From: JBBATK01 sp044228685
GTDB lineage: Bacteria > Bacteroidota > Ignavibacteria > Kapaibacteriales > NICIL-2
NCBI GenBank assembly: GCA_044228685.1
Contig: JBGAUL010000017.1
Location: 1 to 64,000 of the forward strand
Reading direction: 5' to 3'
DNA: 64,000 nucleotides
The notes under the pieces were generated by a model, which was given only the letters and a program-made list of their open reading frames with translations, did not search any database and was not told the origin of the DNA. Positions 1 to 8,062 of the stretch are shown here, in pieces (within the stretch, counting starts at the first letter, position 1; every line of letters starts with the position of its first letter). The translations under genes and the position numbers were made by a program.

Positions 1-2265
1 GGTCGCTATATCTATGTTGACAAAGAAGCACCGTTTGATGCCATATTTCGCTTTGATCTCTTAGCCGCAGATGTTCAAGCGTCCCGCATGGTTGTGACCA
101 ATACTGACGGCAGTTTTGGTCAAATGCAACTTGCTCGAGACGGCAAGATTTACGTCTCAAACTATAATATGCAAAGTCTATCTGCCATTTCATCCTGTGA
201 CAGTTTGGTACCCGTCTTTGATCCTGCGGCAGTTCAACTCACTGATCTATGTTTCATCGGATTACCCACCTTCCCACAAGAGTGTCTGGCTCGCCGAGTT
301 GCATCTGTCACGACTATTGAGGGTCCGATCTTTGCCTGTCAAGGCTCTCAAGTTGAATACAGCATTCGCTCAACACTTGGCACCGCATTGAATGCTGAAT
401 TATTGTTCGAAGATGGAAGTACGAGAACTGTTAGCGGGACAGGCGCGCTTATTCAGTTCAAACGTCTTATTCCAAACAAGCAATTTTATTCCATTCGAGC
501 TATTGTGCATTCGACGGATCAAGGAGCCAACCCTAATTATGATACGGTACTTATACAAACCAGCTCGTACTATGACTGTTGTTCCAATGTAGTTCGTAAC
601 GGAAATTTTAATGCGATTGCAGCTGGTGGACAGTGCTTTACCGTAGAATATGAAACCGAGCTAGATTTTCGTTCAAGCAACTCTGCACCATGTCCATATA
701 CAATCGATAAACCAGGTCAAGCCGCGTGCAACTCAGATGCACATTTTGCTAGCTTGAATTGGGAAGGAAAGACTCATTCAGTTCCGGGTGACTTTCTTCT
801 TTATGGCGAACCGTCTCCAAACAAAGCGCAGCGCGCGTGGATTCAACGCGTGCCTGTATGGAACAGGAGATCTTACTCATTCAAAGCGTTTGTCAAGAAC
901 GTCGAAAAAGTACCTCGCTACGATACAACGAACTGGTCCTTGAATTTTGCTTTGGTAGTTACTCAGCAGGGTGTCAGTGACACCGTTGCGGCGCTGTCTC
1001 ACTTGAATTACAAGGACGGCTGGCAGCAACTGAGCGGTACTTACTCGTCAACAGCCGATGGCGACGTCGAACTCAGTGTTGTTGTGCTTTGTACTTCTGG
1101 AAAAAACAGTTATGGATTTGGGATAGACGACATCAGTTTTGGTGTCTTGCCTTCGATGCAGTTAAAAGCTGACAGTGTTATCGTTGTTTGTCCCGGCTAC
1201 AGCACGCAAATCCGAGTTCAAGCTTCCGGACGCTACACGAGCCATTGGGAACCCAGTATTGATTTGTCTGACGCGTTTGCGCTTGAACCAATCGTCACGC
1301 CAACCCAGTCACGTACTTATCGACTCGTTGCGCAGGACTCAAATGGTTGCGAAAAATCCTTGAACATTATTGTGCGCCTCCTGCCTGCTCACGCTGCAAA
1401 ACTCATTGTCGCTAAGAAAGACATTTGCCTGGGTGATAGTGTTGTGCTTCAGCTTAGTACGACATATTCGGATATTATCTGGTCAGACGGTTCGAAATCT
1501 TCCTCTCTCGTCGTTCGAACAGCCGGCGACTACTACGCATCAGCTTTGACCAGTGCTGGATGTTGGGTTAACTCGGATACGGTGCACATCAATTCTGTTC
1601 AGAATCCATCCATACGCGTTTCGTTTCCTGACGTATCTAACGTACTGGCTGGACAGATTATTCGACTTCCACTTATTCTGCATTCCAGTTCGCAAATGTT
1701 GATCGGGAGTACTTTCACGGCTACAATACGATGCAAAGCAGTGATCTTGCGACCAATAGGACAGAATCTTCCCTTCTCCGCCAATGGTGACTGGAACGTA
1801 TTCGAATACTCCGGAACGATTGGTAGTTCCGATACTGTGGCACTGATAAGTTTCTTAACTCTGGTAGGCTTGGAGAAGAATTCTGAGGTCATCATTGACT
1901 CGATCCGTGTGCTTAGTCCGTGCAATCCGAGTATTGAATACGCACCGGGTACCCTTTCAGTACAAGCGTGTTGGATAGGTATGGGTGTCAGGCTGACAAA
2001 CAACGCGAGTCAAACTCTTCAGTTATTTCCCAATCCTGTTCAAGAAAGTGTGCACGTTGAATTCGATGCTTCTAACGAATATGTCGAGTCAGTCGAAGTG
2101 ATCAACAGCCTAGGTCAGCGCGAACTTGCGATATATCCACACGAACTGCATTTCAACTCTAAGATAATTGACATTGATGTTTCGAGTCTGTCAAATGGTG
2201 TTCATCTTCTGATCCTTCATTCGTCTGTCGGCAATTACACCGCGCTATTTGTTAAGCAGAACTAA
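1..2265 (+). CDS. Large T9SS-exported propeller/Ig-like protein, 5' partial
   Basis: The frame is open from the first base of the window, so the gene starts upstream; an internal Met codon at 88 is not needed as a start. The first visible part has the pattern common in Bacteroidota propeller proteins (a 'DGKIYV' repeat, then 'GLPTFPQ'). It is followed by a 'VVRNGNF' segment that resembles a galactose-binding/CBM-like domain, and then two Ig-like segments ('CPGYST', 'CLGDSV'). The last 75 or so residues form a T9SS type A sorting domain, beginning 'LFPNPV' and ending 'FVKQN'. The protein is therefore probably exported across the outer membrane and anchored or released at the surface. Substrate and role are unknown. 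It converges with the cyclase gene downstream, with palindromic repeats in between. Confidence 0.85.
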   Translation, partial: GRYIYVDKEAPFDAIFRFDLLAADVQASRMVVTNTDGSFGQMQLARDGKIYVSNYNMQSLSAISSCDSLVPVFDPAAVQLTDLCFIGLPTFPQECLARRVASVTTIEGPIFACQGSQVEYSIRSTLGTALNAELLFEDGSTRTVSGTGALIQFKRLIPNKQFYSIRAIVHSTDQGANPNYDTVLIQTSSYYDCCSNVVRNGNFNAIAAGGQCFTVEYETELDFRSSNSAPCPYTIDKPGQAACNSDAHFASLNWEGKTHSVPGDFLLYGEPSPNKAQRAWIQRVPVWNRRSYSFKAFVKNVEKVPRYDTTNWSLNFALVVTQQGVSDTVAALSHLNYKDGWQQLSGTYSSTADGDVELSVVVLCTSGKNSYGFGIDDISFGVLPSMQLKADSVIVVCPGYSTQIRVQASGRYTSHWEPSIDLSDAFALEPIVTPTQSRTYRLVAQDSNGCEKSLNIIVRLLPAHAAKLIVAKKDICLGDSVVLQLSTTYSDIIWSDGSKSSSLVVRTAGDYYASALTSAGCWVNSDTVHINSVQNPSIRVSFPDVSNVLAGQIIRLPLILHSSSQMLIGSTFTATIRCKAVILRPIGQNLPFSANGDWNVFEYSGTIGSSDTVALISFLTLVGLEKNSEVIIDSIRVLSPCNPSIEYAPGTLSVQACWIGMGVRLTNNASQTLQLFPNPVQESVHVEFDASNEYVESVEVINSLGQRELAIYPHELHFNSKIIDIDVSSLSNGVHLLILHSSVGNYTALFVKQN

Positions 2266-2333
2266 GTGTGTTTCCAAAGGAATGACTTACACGTGCTAGT
2301 GCCTTCTGCTTAACACATCAAGCAAGCTCCAAG

Positions 2334-2410
2334 TCTCCGCGTCCTCCGCGCCTCGGCGAGACATCAACGTGCAAGAGTCAGTTTCTCGCCGAGCCGCAGA
2401 GGTCGCTGAG
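2334..2410. repeat. Dispersed GC-rich palindromic repeat, copy 1
   Basis: Two arms of about 27 bases ('CTCCGCGTCCTCCGCGCC...' and a near reverse complement) flank a loop of about 24 bases containing 'GTGCAAGAGTCAG'. This copy's right arm has diverged ('GCCGCAGAGGTCGCTGAG'). It lies between the converging stops of its two neighbours. Confidence 0.85.
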
Positions 2411-2471
2411 TTTACTTTTGAGTTTGGGTGTATGTTTCAGGTCAGTACTTAAAACAATCTCCAACTCCATG

Positions 2472-2549
2472 TCTCCGCGTCCTCCGCGCCTCGGCGAGAC
2501 AACACCGTCCAAGAGTCAGTTTCTCGCCGAGGCGCAGAGGGCGCGGAGG
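2472..2549. repeat. Dispersed GC-rich palindromic repeat, copy 2
   Basis: Same element as at 2334, with better-matched arms (about 25 of 27 positions pair). It begins exactly 138 bases after copy 1. A flanking segment 'GAGTTTGGGTGTATGTTT' is also repeated with the same 138-base offset (2420 and 2558), so copies 1 and 2 arose by a local tandem duplication of a unit larger than the palindrome. Confidence 0.85.
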
Positions 2550-2713
2550 TTTCATCTGAGTTTGGGTGTATGTTTTTGATTCAGGGCTCTAACTCTCGTC
2601 CGGTTCCATGGTCGACGTGCAATACTATACTACCTGAGTTTGAAACAATGAAGGAATCATGCCAACTAGTATTATGAACCGACGACTATTCCTCACTCGG
2701 AACAACGGCAACA

Positions 2714-4849
2714 TCACTTGTAAGGCGATGCTAACTCTTCAGCGGCACTCATAAAAAAGGTCTGCATGACACCCTTGCCTTTTATGTTTAGTTCAGCGCG
2801 TGAGACAAAGGAGTAGTTCTCTAACTGAGGCGAACGCTGAAGGCACTCTGTAAGTCGATCCTTAAAGTACTGCGACACATGGATCTTGCCAGGTGCTCCG
2901 TATTGCTCCATGCGAGCCGCAATATTGACGGTATCTCCATAGACGTCATAGGCAAGTTTTCCGGTTCCAATCATTCCAGCCGTGAGCTCGCCGCAGTGCA
3001 GTCCAATTCGTAGTTCGAATTCAGTTCCATCCGGCAAATTTTTGCCTATATCGTCGGGTAGAACAATCGTCTCCATCATTGTGCTAGCCATTCGGGCGAT
3101 GTTTAGTACATGGTTCTCATCTCGTTCGGGTGCACCGCAGACAGCCATATATCCATCGCCAATTGTCTTGATCCGCTCACAACCGCACTTGGCTGCAATG
3201 CTATCAAAACACTCAAACACGAAATTCATAAAATCTAGCAATGTATCAGGAGGCATCGTGGATGCCATCGAAGTAAAACCAACGATATCTGCAAAGAGCA
3301 CCGACACATTTTCGAAGTGTTCCGCAATGCGTGCCTCGCCTTTAATGACGCGATCGGCGACGCTACGAGGCAGAGTTTTGTAGAGGATATTAAGGATACT
3401 CTCTTGCTCTTTACGTTGTAGCTCGTGCTGGTGCATGTACTCGAGACTGGCAACTTTTCTTGTGCTTTCCTGACTTTGAACTTCCGCATTGAGGCGAATG
3501 TGAGTTTGAAGTTGTTCGTAGGCTTCCGCGTAGCGACCACGGGCAGCACAGAGCGAAGACATCACTTTATGAATTTTTTGAAGAATCGCTTTTGCGTTGA
3601 TGCTGGTTGCCATCTGCAAAGCTTCCTCAATTGCATCGCTCGCTTCATCGTAGCGATGGAGACCTACTAGAATTTGAGCACGTTCGCACTGTGTTTCCGC
3701 CAATTCAAGTGCGGCGTTGCTGTGACGCCTGGCTTCCAAGCTCTGATTAAAAGCTTCGTAAGCAGCGTCTGTTTGGTGCAACAACAGTTGAGCTTCGCCC
3801 ATGCGGAAGTAGGCATAGCCAAGGCCATGCATATCGAACTCGTCGGTGATAAGCTGAATAGCGTTGGCTAGAATCCTTACTGCTTCATCAACCTCTCCTA
3901 GGTGCATCTTGGCAGTCCCGATTCCCATCACTGCCCAGCCACTCTCGCTTTCACGTCCTACACTAACGACAAGATCCTTAGCCTTAGTATTTAGATCCAA
4001 CACCTTCTGGTAGTCATCGAGGAGCATATATGGATAAGCTGCATTCATCAACCTAATAGAGTAGAAGACAGCATCTTTTGTAAGCTCAGCATAATGAATT
4101 GCCTCCATATAGTACTCGATAGATCGCCCGGCATCACCTAGATACCAATACGCAGAACCTTTAGTATCAAGAGCCAATGCTAGACCACGATAGTTATGTG
4201 CAGCTCTTGCTACCTCGATAATGTCATCGATGATTTCAATAGACTCATTCATTCGAGATAGGTTCACTAAAACAATGAGTGCAGCATTGTTTCCTAGAGC
4301 GACATACAAGTCGTGGAACTCAGTTCCCTTGAAATGATCTACCCACTTCTTCAAGTAATTGTAGAAAACGTCGTATTCTCCGCGGCGCCAAAAACAGTTT
4401 TGAACTAATCCCAAAACTCGAGTGAAGGTATCTACGTCATTGTGGTGTAATGCGATGTCTGAAGCTGTTAACGCTAGCTCCAATGCCTCGTCCAGCATAT
4501 CGCGCATCATGTAGACTCGACCAATGTTCCCTATTGATCGGGCTTCGCCAACGTAGTCATCAAACTCGACAAAAGTGTCGCGAGCCTCGTGAAGCATGGC
4601 AAACGAGGTATCTAGGTCTTTATTGATTAAATGCAGTAGTGCGTCATAGAACTGTTTCCATGCATGTAATCGACGACTTTGGAGTGCGGTTGCCAAATGC
4701 TCTAACTCTACGAGCGCTCGTTTTAGTTCTTCAAACGCTTGTCCTGCCATTGACTCCACACACCAGAGCAACAGCCAATGCTCTCTCTGCTCATCACTTT
4801 GCGCTTGGCGATACTCGCGCTCGTACTTCTCCATCAGCTCTGTGATCAT
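2714..4849 (-). CDS. TPR-containing class III adenylate/guanylate cyclase
   Basis: Predicted to make a cyclic nucleotide from ATP (or GTP). Roughly residues 40-430 are helical TPR-type repeats. Next comes a short helical linker, then a class III cyclase domain at about 500-690. Visible motifs are 'FADIVGFTSM' and 'KTIGDGYMA', which carry the two metal-binding aspartates, and 'YDVYGDTVNIAARME', with the Asn-Arg pair that stabilises the transition state. Lys in 'RIKTIGD' and Asp in 'YDVYG' are the residues that usually select adenine, so adenylate cyclase is the better guess. No membrane segment is seen, so it is probably cytosolic with the TPR part sensing or docking. The start is the ATG at 4849, with an AGGG-like site upstream. 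Confidence 0.88.
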   Translation of the reverse strand: MITELMEKYEREYRQAQSDEQREHWLLLWCVESMAGQAFEELKRALVELEHLATALQSRRLHAWKQFYDALLHLINKDLDTSFAMLHEARDTFVEFDDYVGEARSIGNIGRVYMMRDMLDEALELALTASDIALHHNDVDTFTRVLGLVQNCFWRRGEYDVFYNYLKKWVDHFKGTEFHDLYVALGNNAALIVLVNLSRMNESIEIIDDIIEVARAAHNYRGLALALDTKGSAYWYLGDAGRSIEYYMEAIHYAELTKDAVFYSIRLMNAAYPYMLLDDYQKVLDLNTKAKDLVVSVGRESESGWAVMGIGTAKMHLGEVDEAVRILANAIQLITDEFDMHGLGYAYFRMGEAQLLLHQTDAAYEAFNQSLEARRHSNAALELAETQCERAQILVGLHRYDEASDAIEEALQMATSINAKAILQKIHKVMSSLCAARGRYAEAYEQLQTHIRLNAEVQSQESTRKVASLEYMHQHELQRKEQESILNILYKTLPRSVADRVIKGEARIAEHFENVSVLFADIVGFTSMASTMPPDTLLDFMNFVFECFDSIAAKCGCERIKTIGDGYMAVCGAPERDENHVLNIARMASTMMETIVLPDDIGKNLPDGTEFELRIGLHCGELTAGMIGTGKLAYDVYGDTVNIAARMEQYGAPGKIHVSQYFKDRLTECLQRSPQLENYSFVSRAELNIKGKGVMQTFFMSAAEELASPYK

Positions 4850-5044
4850 ACAATGCCCTTGTGCTTAGTCTATTTCCTAAGTCTGTGTATTACGCTGACG
4901 TCTAGACGTCATGCCAACTGTCGAGTCGCCTAGTATAATTTATTGATTTTTAGAGAGATGCTTCGTCGATTATCGCAATTCAAAGGAGCATTGTTCGCAC
5001 CAAGCATCCCTACACATCAAAAGCCCTCCCCAACGTAGCTTGCC

Positions 5045-5118
5045 CCGCGTCCTCTGCGCCTCGGCGAGAAAATACCGTGCAAGAGTCAGGTTCTCGCCGA
5101 GGCGCAGAGGGCGCGGAG
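5045..5118. repeat. Dispersed GC-rich palindromic repeat, copy 3
   Basis: Arms 'CCGCGTCCTCTGCGCC' and 'GGCGCAGAGGGCGCGG' flank a loop with 'GTGCAAGAGTCAGG'. It starts nine bases past the stop codon of the gene at 5128-6195, on the downstream side, so it could form the 3' end hairpin of that transcript. Confidence 0.85.
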
Positions 5119-5127
5119 ATTTGCGGA

Positions 5128-6195
5128 TCATCTATCGATGAGCTTTTGCAGGCTGAGAGTATCGAGTTGCTCTAGGAATCGAGATACGTGGTAGGTGGGA
5201 TCTTGATACTTGAGTTGCTTTGCTTTGTCTCTTGCGTAGTATGCTTTAGTGGCGTAACAGTGGAACATCATGAGTTGTATGCTGGTGCGGGGCAACTGCT
5301 TGTTCCAGTAATTGGGGTTGAGTTTCATGATTGGAAGGTTGGTTGAGTCTGTGCAGATGGCGAGCAGACTCTGGGGAGTGCGCGGACCGAAGAATGCAAA
5401 TGATTCGAGCTCTTTTGCATTGTAAGTCGCGTAGTCCTTCATCAAACTATTCGTAAAAAGTTTGGATTGCATATCATCAGGATGATTGCGCCAATACTCG
5501 ATAAGTAAAGTGTAGATTTCACGAATTGTCATTGGCAACCAATAAGCAGGACGCGCCGGATTGTAAACGACGAGGTTCTCGGTATTGTAGCGGTCAACTC
5601 CTGGTGCGAGCTTTTCTCTTCTTCCTGTTGCATAAAAACAGTCTTTCAATTCCGAAGCGGCTTTCTTCCATCGCGCCTCGTTGAAATTCCTATTCGTGAT
5701 TTCGTCAGGCTTTTGCGTACTACTCTCAAATCCCGCACCTGTCATCGTTCGTATTTGATTGCAGATAGTGTCCCAATGCGGAGGCTCAATTGACGAACAA
5801 TACACCTTGCCCTTATGACTCCACCACGGACAAAACTGAAAGCTGATCGTGCACGGAATACCGTAATTACGTTGCAGATCACTATAGTTACCAAAGAGCA
5901 GCACCTTACAATCAAATCCTCTCGGCTGCTGCAGAACCGGGTTCTTCCGCATTTCATCTGCAATTCGTTGACAAGCGGCAAAATGTGTCTGCTGTTCGGC
6001 TTGTGTATAATGCTGATCACTCATTCCATACACACTCCATTTCTCAACGCTAAATCTGCCTTCCTTATCAACAACCAAAACAGGATCGTCAAATAAAGCT
6101 GATGACGAACAGAGTAAGAGTAGGATGCTGAGTGCTAGTATCAAATTGATCGCAGCTCGCGACCACTGATAGGGTTGATCTTGGTTCTTTTTCAT
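5128..6195 (-). CDS. Unknown membrane-anchored or exported protein
   Basis: Family not recognised. I chose the ATG at 6195 because it gives a normal export signal: a short charged start 'MKKNQDQ', then a hydrophobic stretch ending near 'LLLLCSSSALF'. The frame extends upstream to a TTG at 6261, but that would bury the signal. The rest is about 320 residues with many aromatic residues and several Cys ('FQFCPWW', 'KVYCSSIEPPHWD'), consistent with a folded periplasmic or surface domain. A palindromic repeat follows its stop directly. No neighbour suggests a role. Confidence 0.7.
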   Translation of the reverse strand: MKKNQDQPYQWSRAAINLILALSILLLLCSSSALFDDPVLVVDKEGRFSVEKWSVYGMSDQHYTQAEQQTHFAACQRIADEMRKNPVLQQPRGFDCKVLLFGNYSDLQRNYGIPCTISFQFCPWWSHKGKVYCSSIEPPHWDTICNQIRTMTGAGFESSTQKPDEITNRNFNEARWKKAASELKDCFYATGRREKLAPGVDRYNTENLVVYNPARPAYWLPMTIREIYTLLIEYWRNHPDDMQSKLFTNSLMKDYATYNAKELESFAFFGPRTPQSLLAICTDSTNLPIMKLNPNYWNKQLPRTSIQLMMFHCYATKAYYARDKAKQLKYQDPTYHVSRFLEQLDTLSLQKLIDR

Positions 6196-6297
6196 CACGG
6201 TAGTGGCGCGAGCCTCGATATCGATAAAACCTAGATTGTCATTACACATTTGAAGCCGCAACGCAATGTGCCTGAATCACCAGACCTTCTCTCGATT

Positions 6298-6332
6298 CCG
6301 GGACAGAGCATCGAGGTGACACTCTGTCCCGG
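6298..6332 (-). terminator. Stem-loop after the OmpA-like gene
   Basis: An 11-bp perfect inverted repeat, CCGGGACAGAG / CTCTGTCCCGG, with a 13-base loop. It lies 91 bases past the stop of the OmpA-like gene and before the next gene in the same direction. No T-run follows, so a rho-independent terminator is possible but not typical; an mRNA-end stabiliser is the alternative. Confidence 0.5.
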
Positions 6333-6422
6333 TTCAAAGTCAACGACAGCGGCAATGAATTCATCAAATCACTAAGTGAATTGTACACCCTAAGCTCATG
6401 TATGACTATACTGTCTTTAGCA

Positions 6423-7526
6423 TCAAAGTTTGATAAACTCGACGCGACGATTCAGAGCTTTGTTGACGGCATTGTCGTTTGGTGCAACGGGTTGTGATTC
6501 TCCTTTACCATCGGTTTCGATTCGCGCCGCATCTATGCCGTAGGATGTTGACAATGCTGCTTTGACCGAAGCAGACCGACGTTTTGAAAGATCGAGATTG
6601 GCAGCGTCATCACCGTCACTATCAGTATGCCCAACGATTCTGATACGCACCGTCGGATTTTCACTCAACACAGTAGCTATCTCTTTCAAGGTCCCGGCAG
6701 ATTGCGGTTTTAGTTTGTCGGAATTCACATCAAAGTAAATGCCGTAGCTGACGAGCTTTCCTTCCGTAAGCAGTTTGCTTCGCATATCCGGAAGACCGGT
6801 AGCGATTCTGACATTGCCGATTAGTGGAGTCCCGCTCTGAAATCTGATCATGTTGAACTTGTACTGCGGGAGCATTGCCTTTGCAACGTCAAAGAGTTTA
6901 ACTTCATCTTGATAGAGACGAATTCGTTCTTTCTGTACCCAAACAGAAATATGGTACTTGGTATCGGGGTTTTGACGTGCAGTAGGAGTGCGACCAGACA
7001 GGCCGGGCGACTTGTCGTTGTAGTAGCTGAAGAAGGAATTGGTATAAGCAAAATCAAAGAGTACTCCTGCTTCGCCAGGACGTGCCAGGCCGTATAGAAT
7101 GTCCTTGGGTTTGGTGGTACTAATTATTCCAAATTTGTATGCCGGATTCCCACCATTGCCGGCATCTTTCTGCGGTATCACGTCGAACTCGATGGTGTAG
7201 TTGTCAGGTAAATTCAATGCTGACGCAAGGCAGGTCGCGCCGCGTGAATTAGTAATCTTCAACCACCGACCCGGAAACTTCGGCATAGTAACAACCTCTC
7301 CGGAACCATTGGTGTTCCATAGAACCGGGAAATCACCGATGTGGTCACTTGAGAAATCATCGTAGAAGATGACTTTCTCGCCCGCAATAAAATCATACTT
7401 AGAGTACACTTGTGTCAGAGAGTCCTGAGCGTAAGCAACGCTGATAAACAGACTGCATCCGAACACTATTGTCAATAGCTGCGTGGTTAAGCTGGTTGCT
7501 CGAGTACTGTGTGGGGTCCTTCTCAT
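6423..7526 (-). CDS. OmpA-family protein with N-terminal jelly-roll-like domain
   Basis: Signal peptide at the start (ends near 'VAYAQD'), then a domain of about 200 residues with 'FYDDFSSD' and 'YTIEFDVIPQ', typical of concanavalin-like/LamG-like beta sandwiches. The C-terminal 110 residues are an OmpA domain that binds peptidoglycan: 'IYFDVNSDKLKP', 'IRIVGHTDSDGDD', 'LSKRRSASVK' and the terminal 'NRRVEFIKL'. It is probably a periplasmic or outer-membrane protein tied to the cell wall. The start at 7526 is preferred because GGAG lies six bases upstream; a longer reading from 7538 is possible. Confidence 0.85.
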   Translation of the reverse strand: MRRTPHSTRATSLTTQLLTIVFGCSLFISVAYAQDSLTQVYSKYDFIAGEKVIFYDDFSSDHIGDFPVLWNTNGSGEVVTMPKFPGRWLKITNSRGATCLASALNLPDNYTIEFDVIPQKDAGNGGNPAYKFGIISTTKPKDILYGLARPGEAGVLFDFAYTNSFFSYYNDKSPGLSGRTPTARQNPDTKYHISVWVQKERIRLYQDEVKLFDVAKAMLPQYKFNMIRFQSGTPLIGNVRIATGLPDMRSKLLTEGKLVSYGIYFDVNSDKLKPQSAGTLKEIATVLSENPTVRIRIVGHTDSDGDDAANLDLSKRRSASVKAALSTSYGIDAARIETDGKGESQPVAPNDNAVNKALNRRVEFIKL

Positions 7527-7667
7527 GATAGTCTCCAATCGTAGTGAATGCGATTTGCTTCCTACGCAAACTATCCGCCCTCAAAAGCATACAACATGAT
7601 CTACATCAGTGTCGTGACTGATTGTCGTAATCCACCGTTTTCCAATCCCCCAAACAAGCATCGACCT

Positions 7668-7745
7668 TCTCTGCGTCCTCCGCGGCTCGGCGAGAAACTG
7701 TCGTGCAAGAGTAGTTGTCTCGCCGAGGCGCCGGGTTCGCCGAGG
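7668..7745. repeat. Dispersed GC-rich palindromic repeat, copy 4
   Basis: Left arm 'TCTCTGCGTCCTCCGCGG' and the loop are intact. The right arm is degenerate ('CGCCGAGGCGCCGGGTTC'), so the stem is shorter than in other copies. Confidence 0.8.
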
Positions 7746-7752
7746 TTCGCGG

Positions 7753-7829
7753 TCTCTGCGTCCTCCGCGCCTCGGCGAGAAACTGTCGTTCGAGAGTGGT
7801 TTTCTCGCCGAGTCGCGAAGGACGCGGAG
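7753..7829. repeat. Dispersed GC-rich palindromic repeat, copy 5
   Basis: Starts 85 bases after copy 4 in the same orientation, giving a two-copy cluster. The arms are 'TCTCTGCGTCCTCCGCGC' and 'GAGTCGCGAAGGACGCGGAG'. Confidence 0.8.
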
Positions 7830-8062
7830 CATGAACTTAGCTTGACTAAACGAAATTTGGCGTCGAGATTCTCCTTGACATCTTAAGAAACCTCGTTGCA
7901 CTGGTGCCAACTAGCGACGCATTGTTTACGAAATAGAACGCTTGCAGATAATGACCATAACTAACCAGCAGTCCGGAAAACATAGACGAAGTGCAGATTC
8001 GGACTATTCAGAGAATTCCGAATTCTGAGCAATCTATTCGGCAACGCCCTTGTAAAGTGTGA

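Larger units (their letters stand above)
7539..8062. other. Intergenic region with two palindromic repeat copies
   Basis: No convincing gene. Short open frames on both strands here are produced by the two GC-rich repeats. A near palindrome around 8011-8025 (GAATTC...GAATTC type) lies just past the stop of the next gene and may be part of its 3' end. Confidence 0.7.

Noticed and set aside
7548..7910. Overlapping open frames of about 110 residues on both strands
   Set aside because: They are created by two copies of the GC-rich palindromic repeat, which lacks stops in several frames. Composition is Arg/Pro/Ser-rich and no start site is seen.
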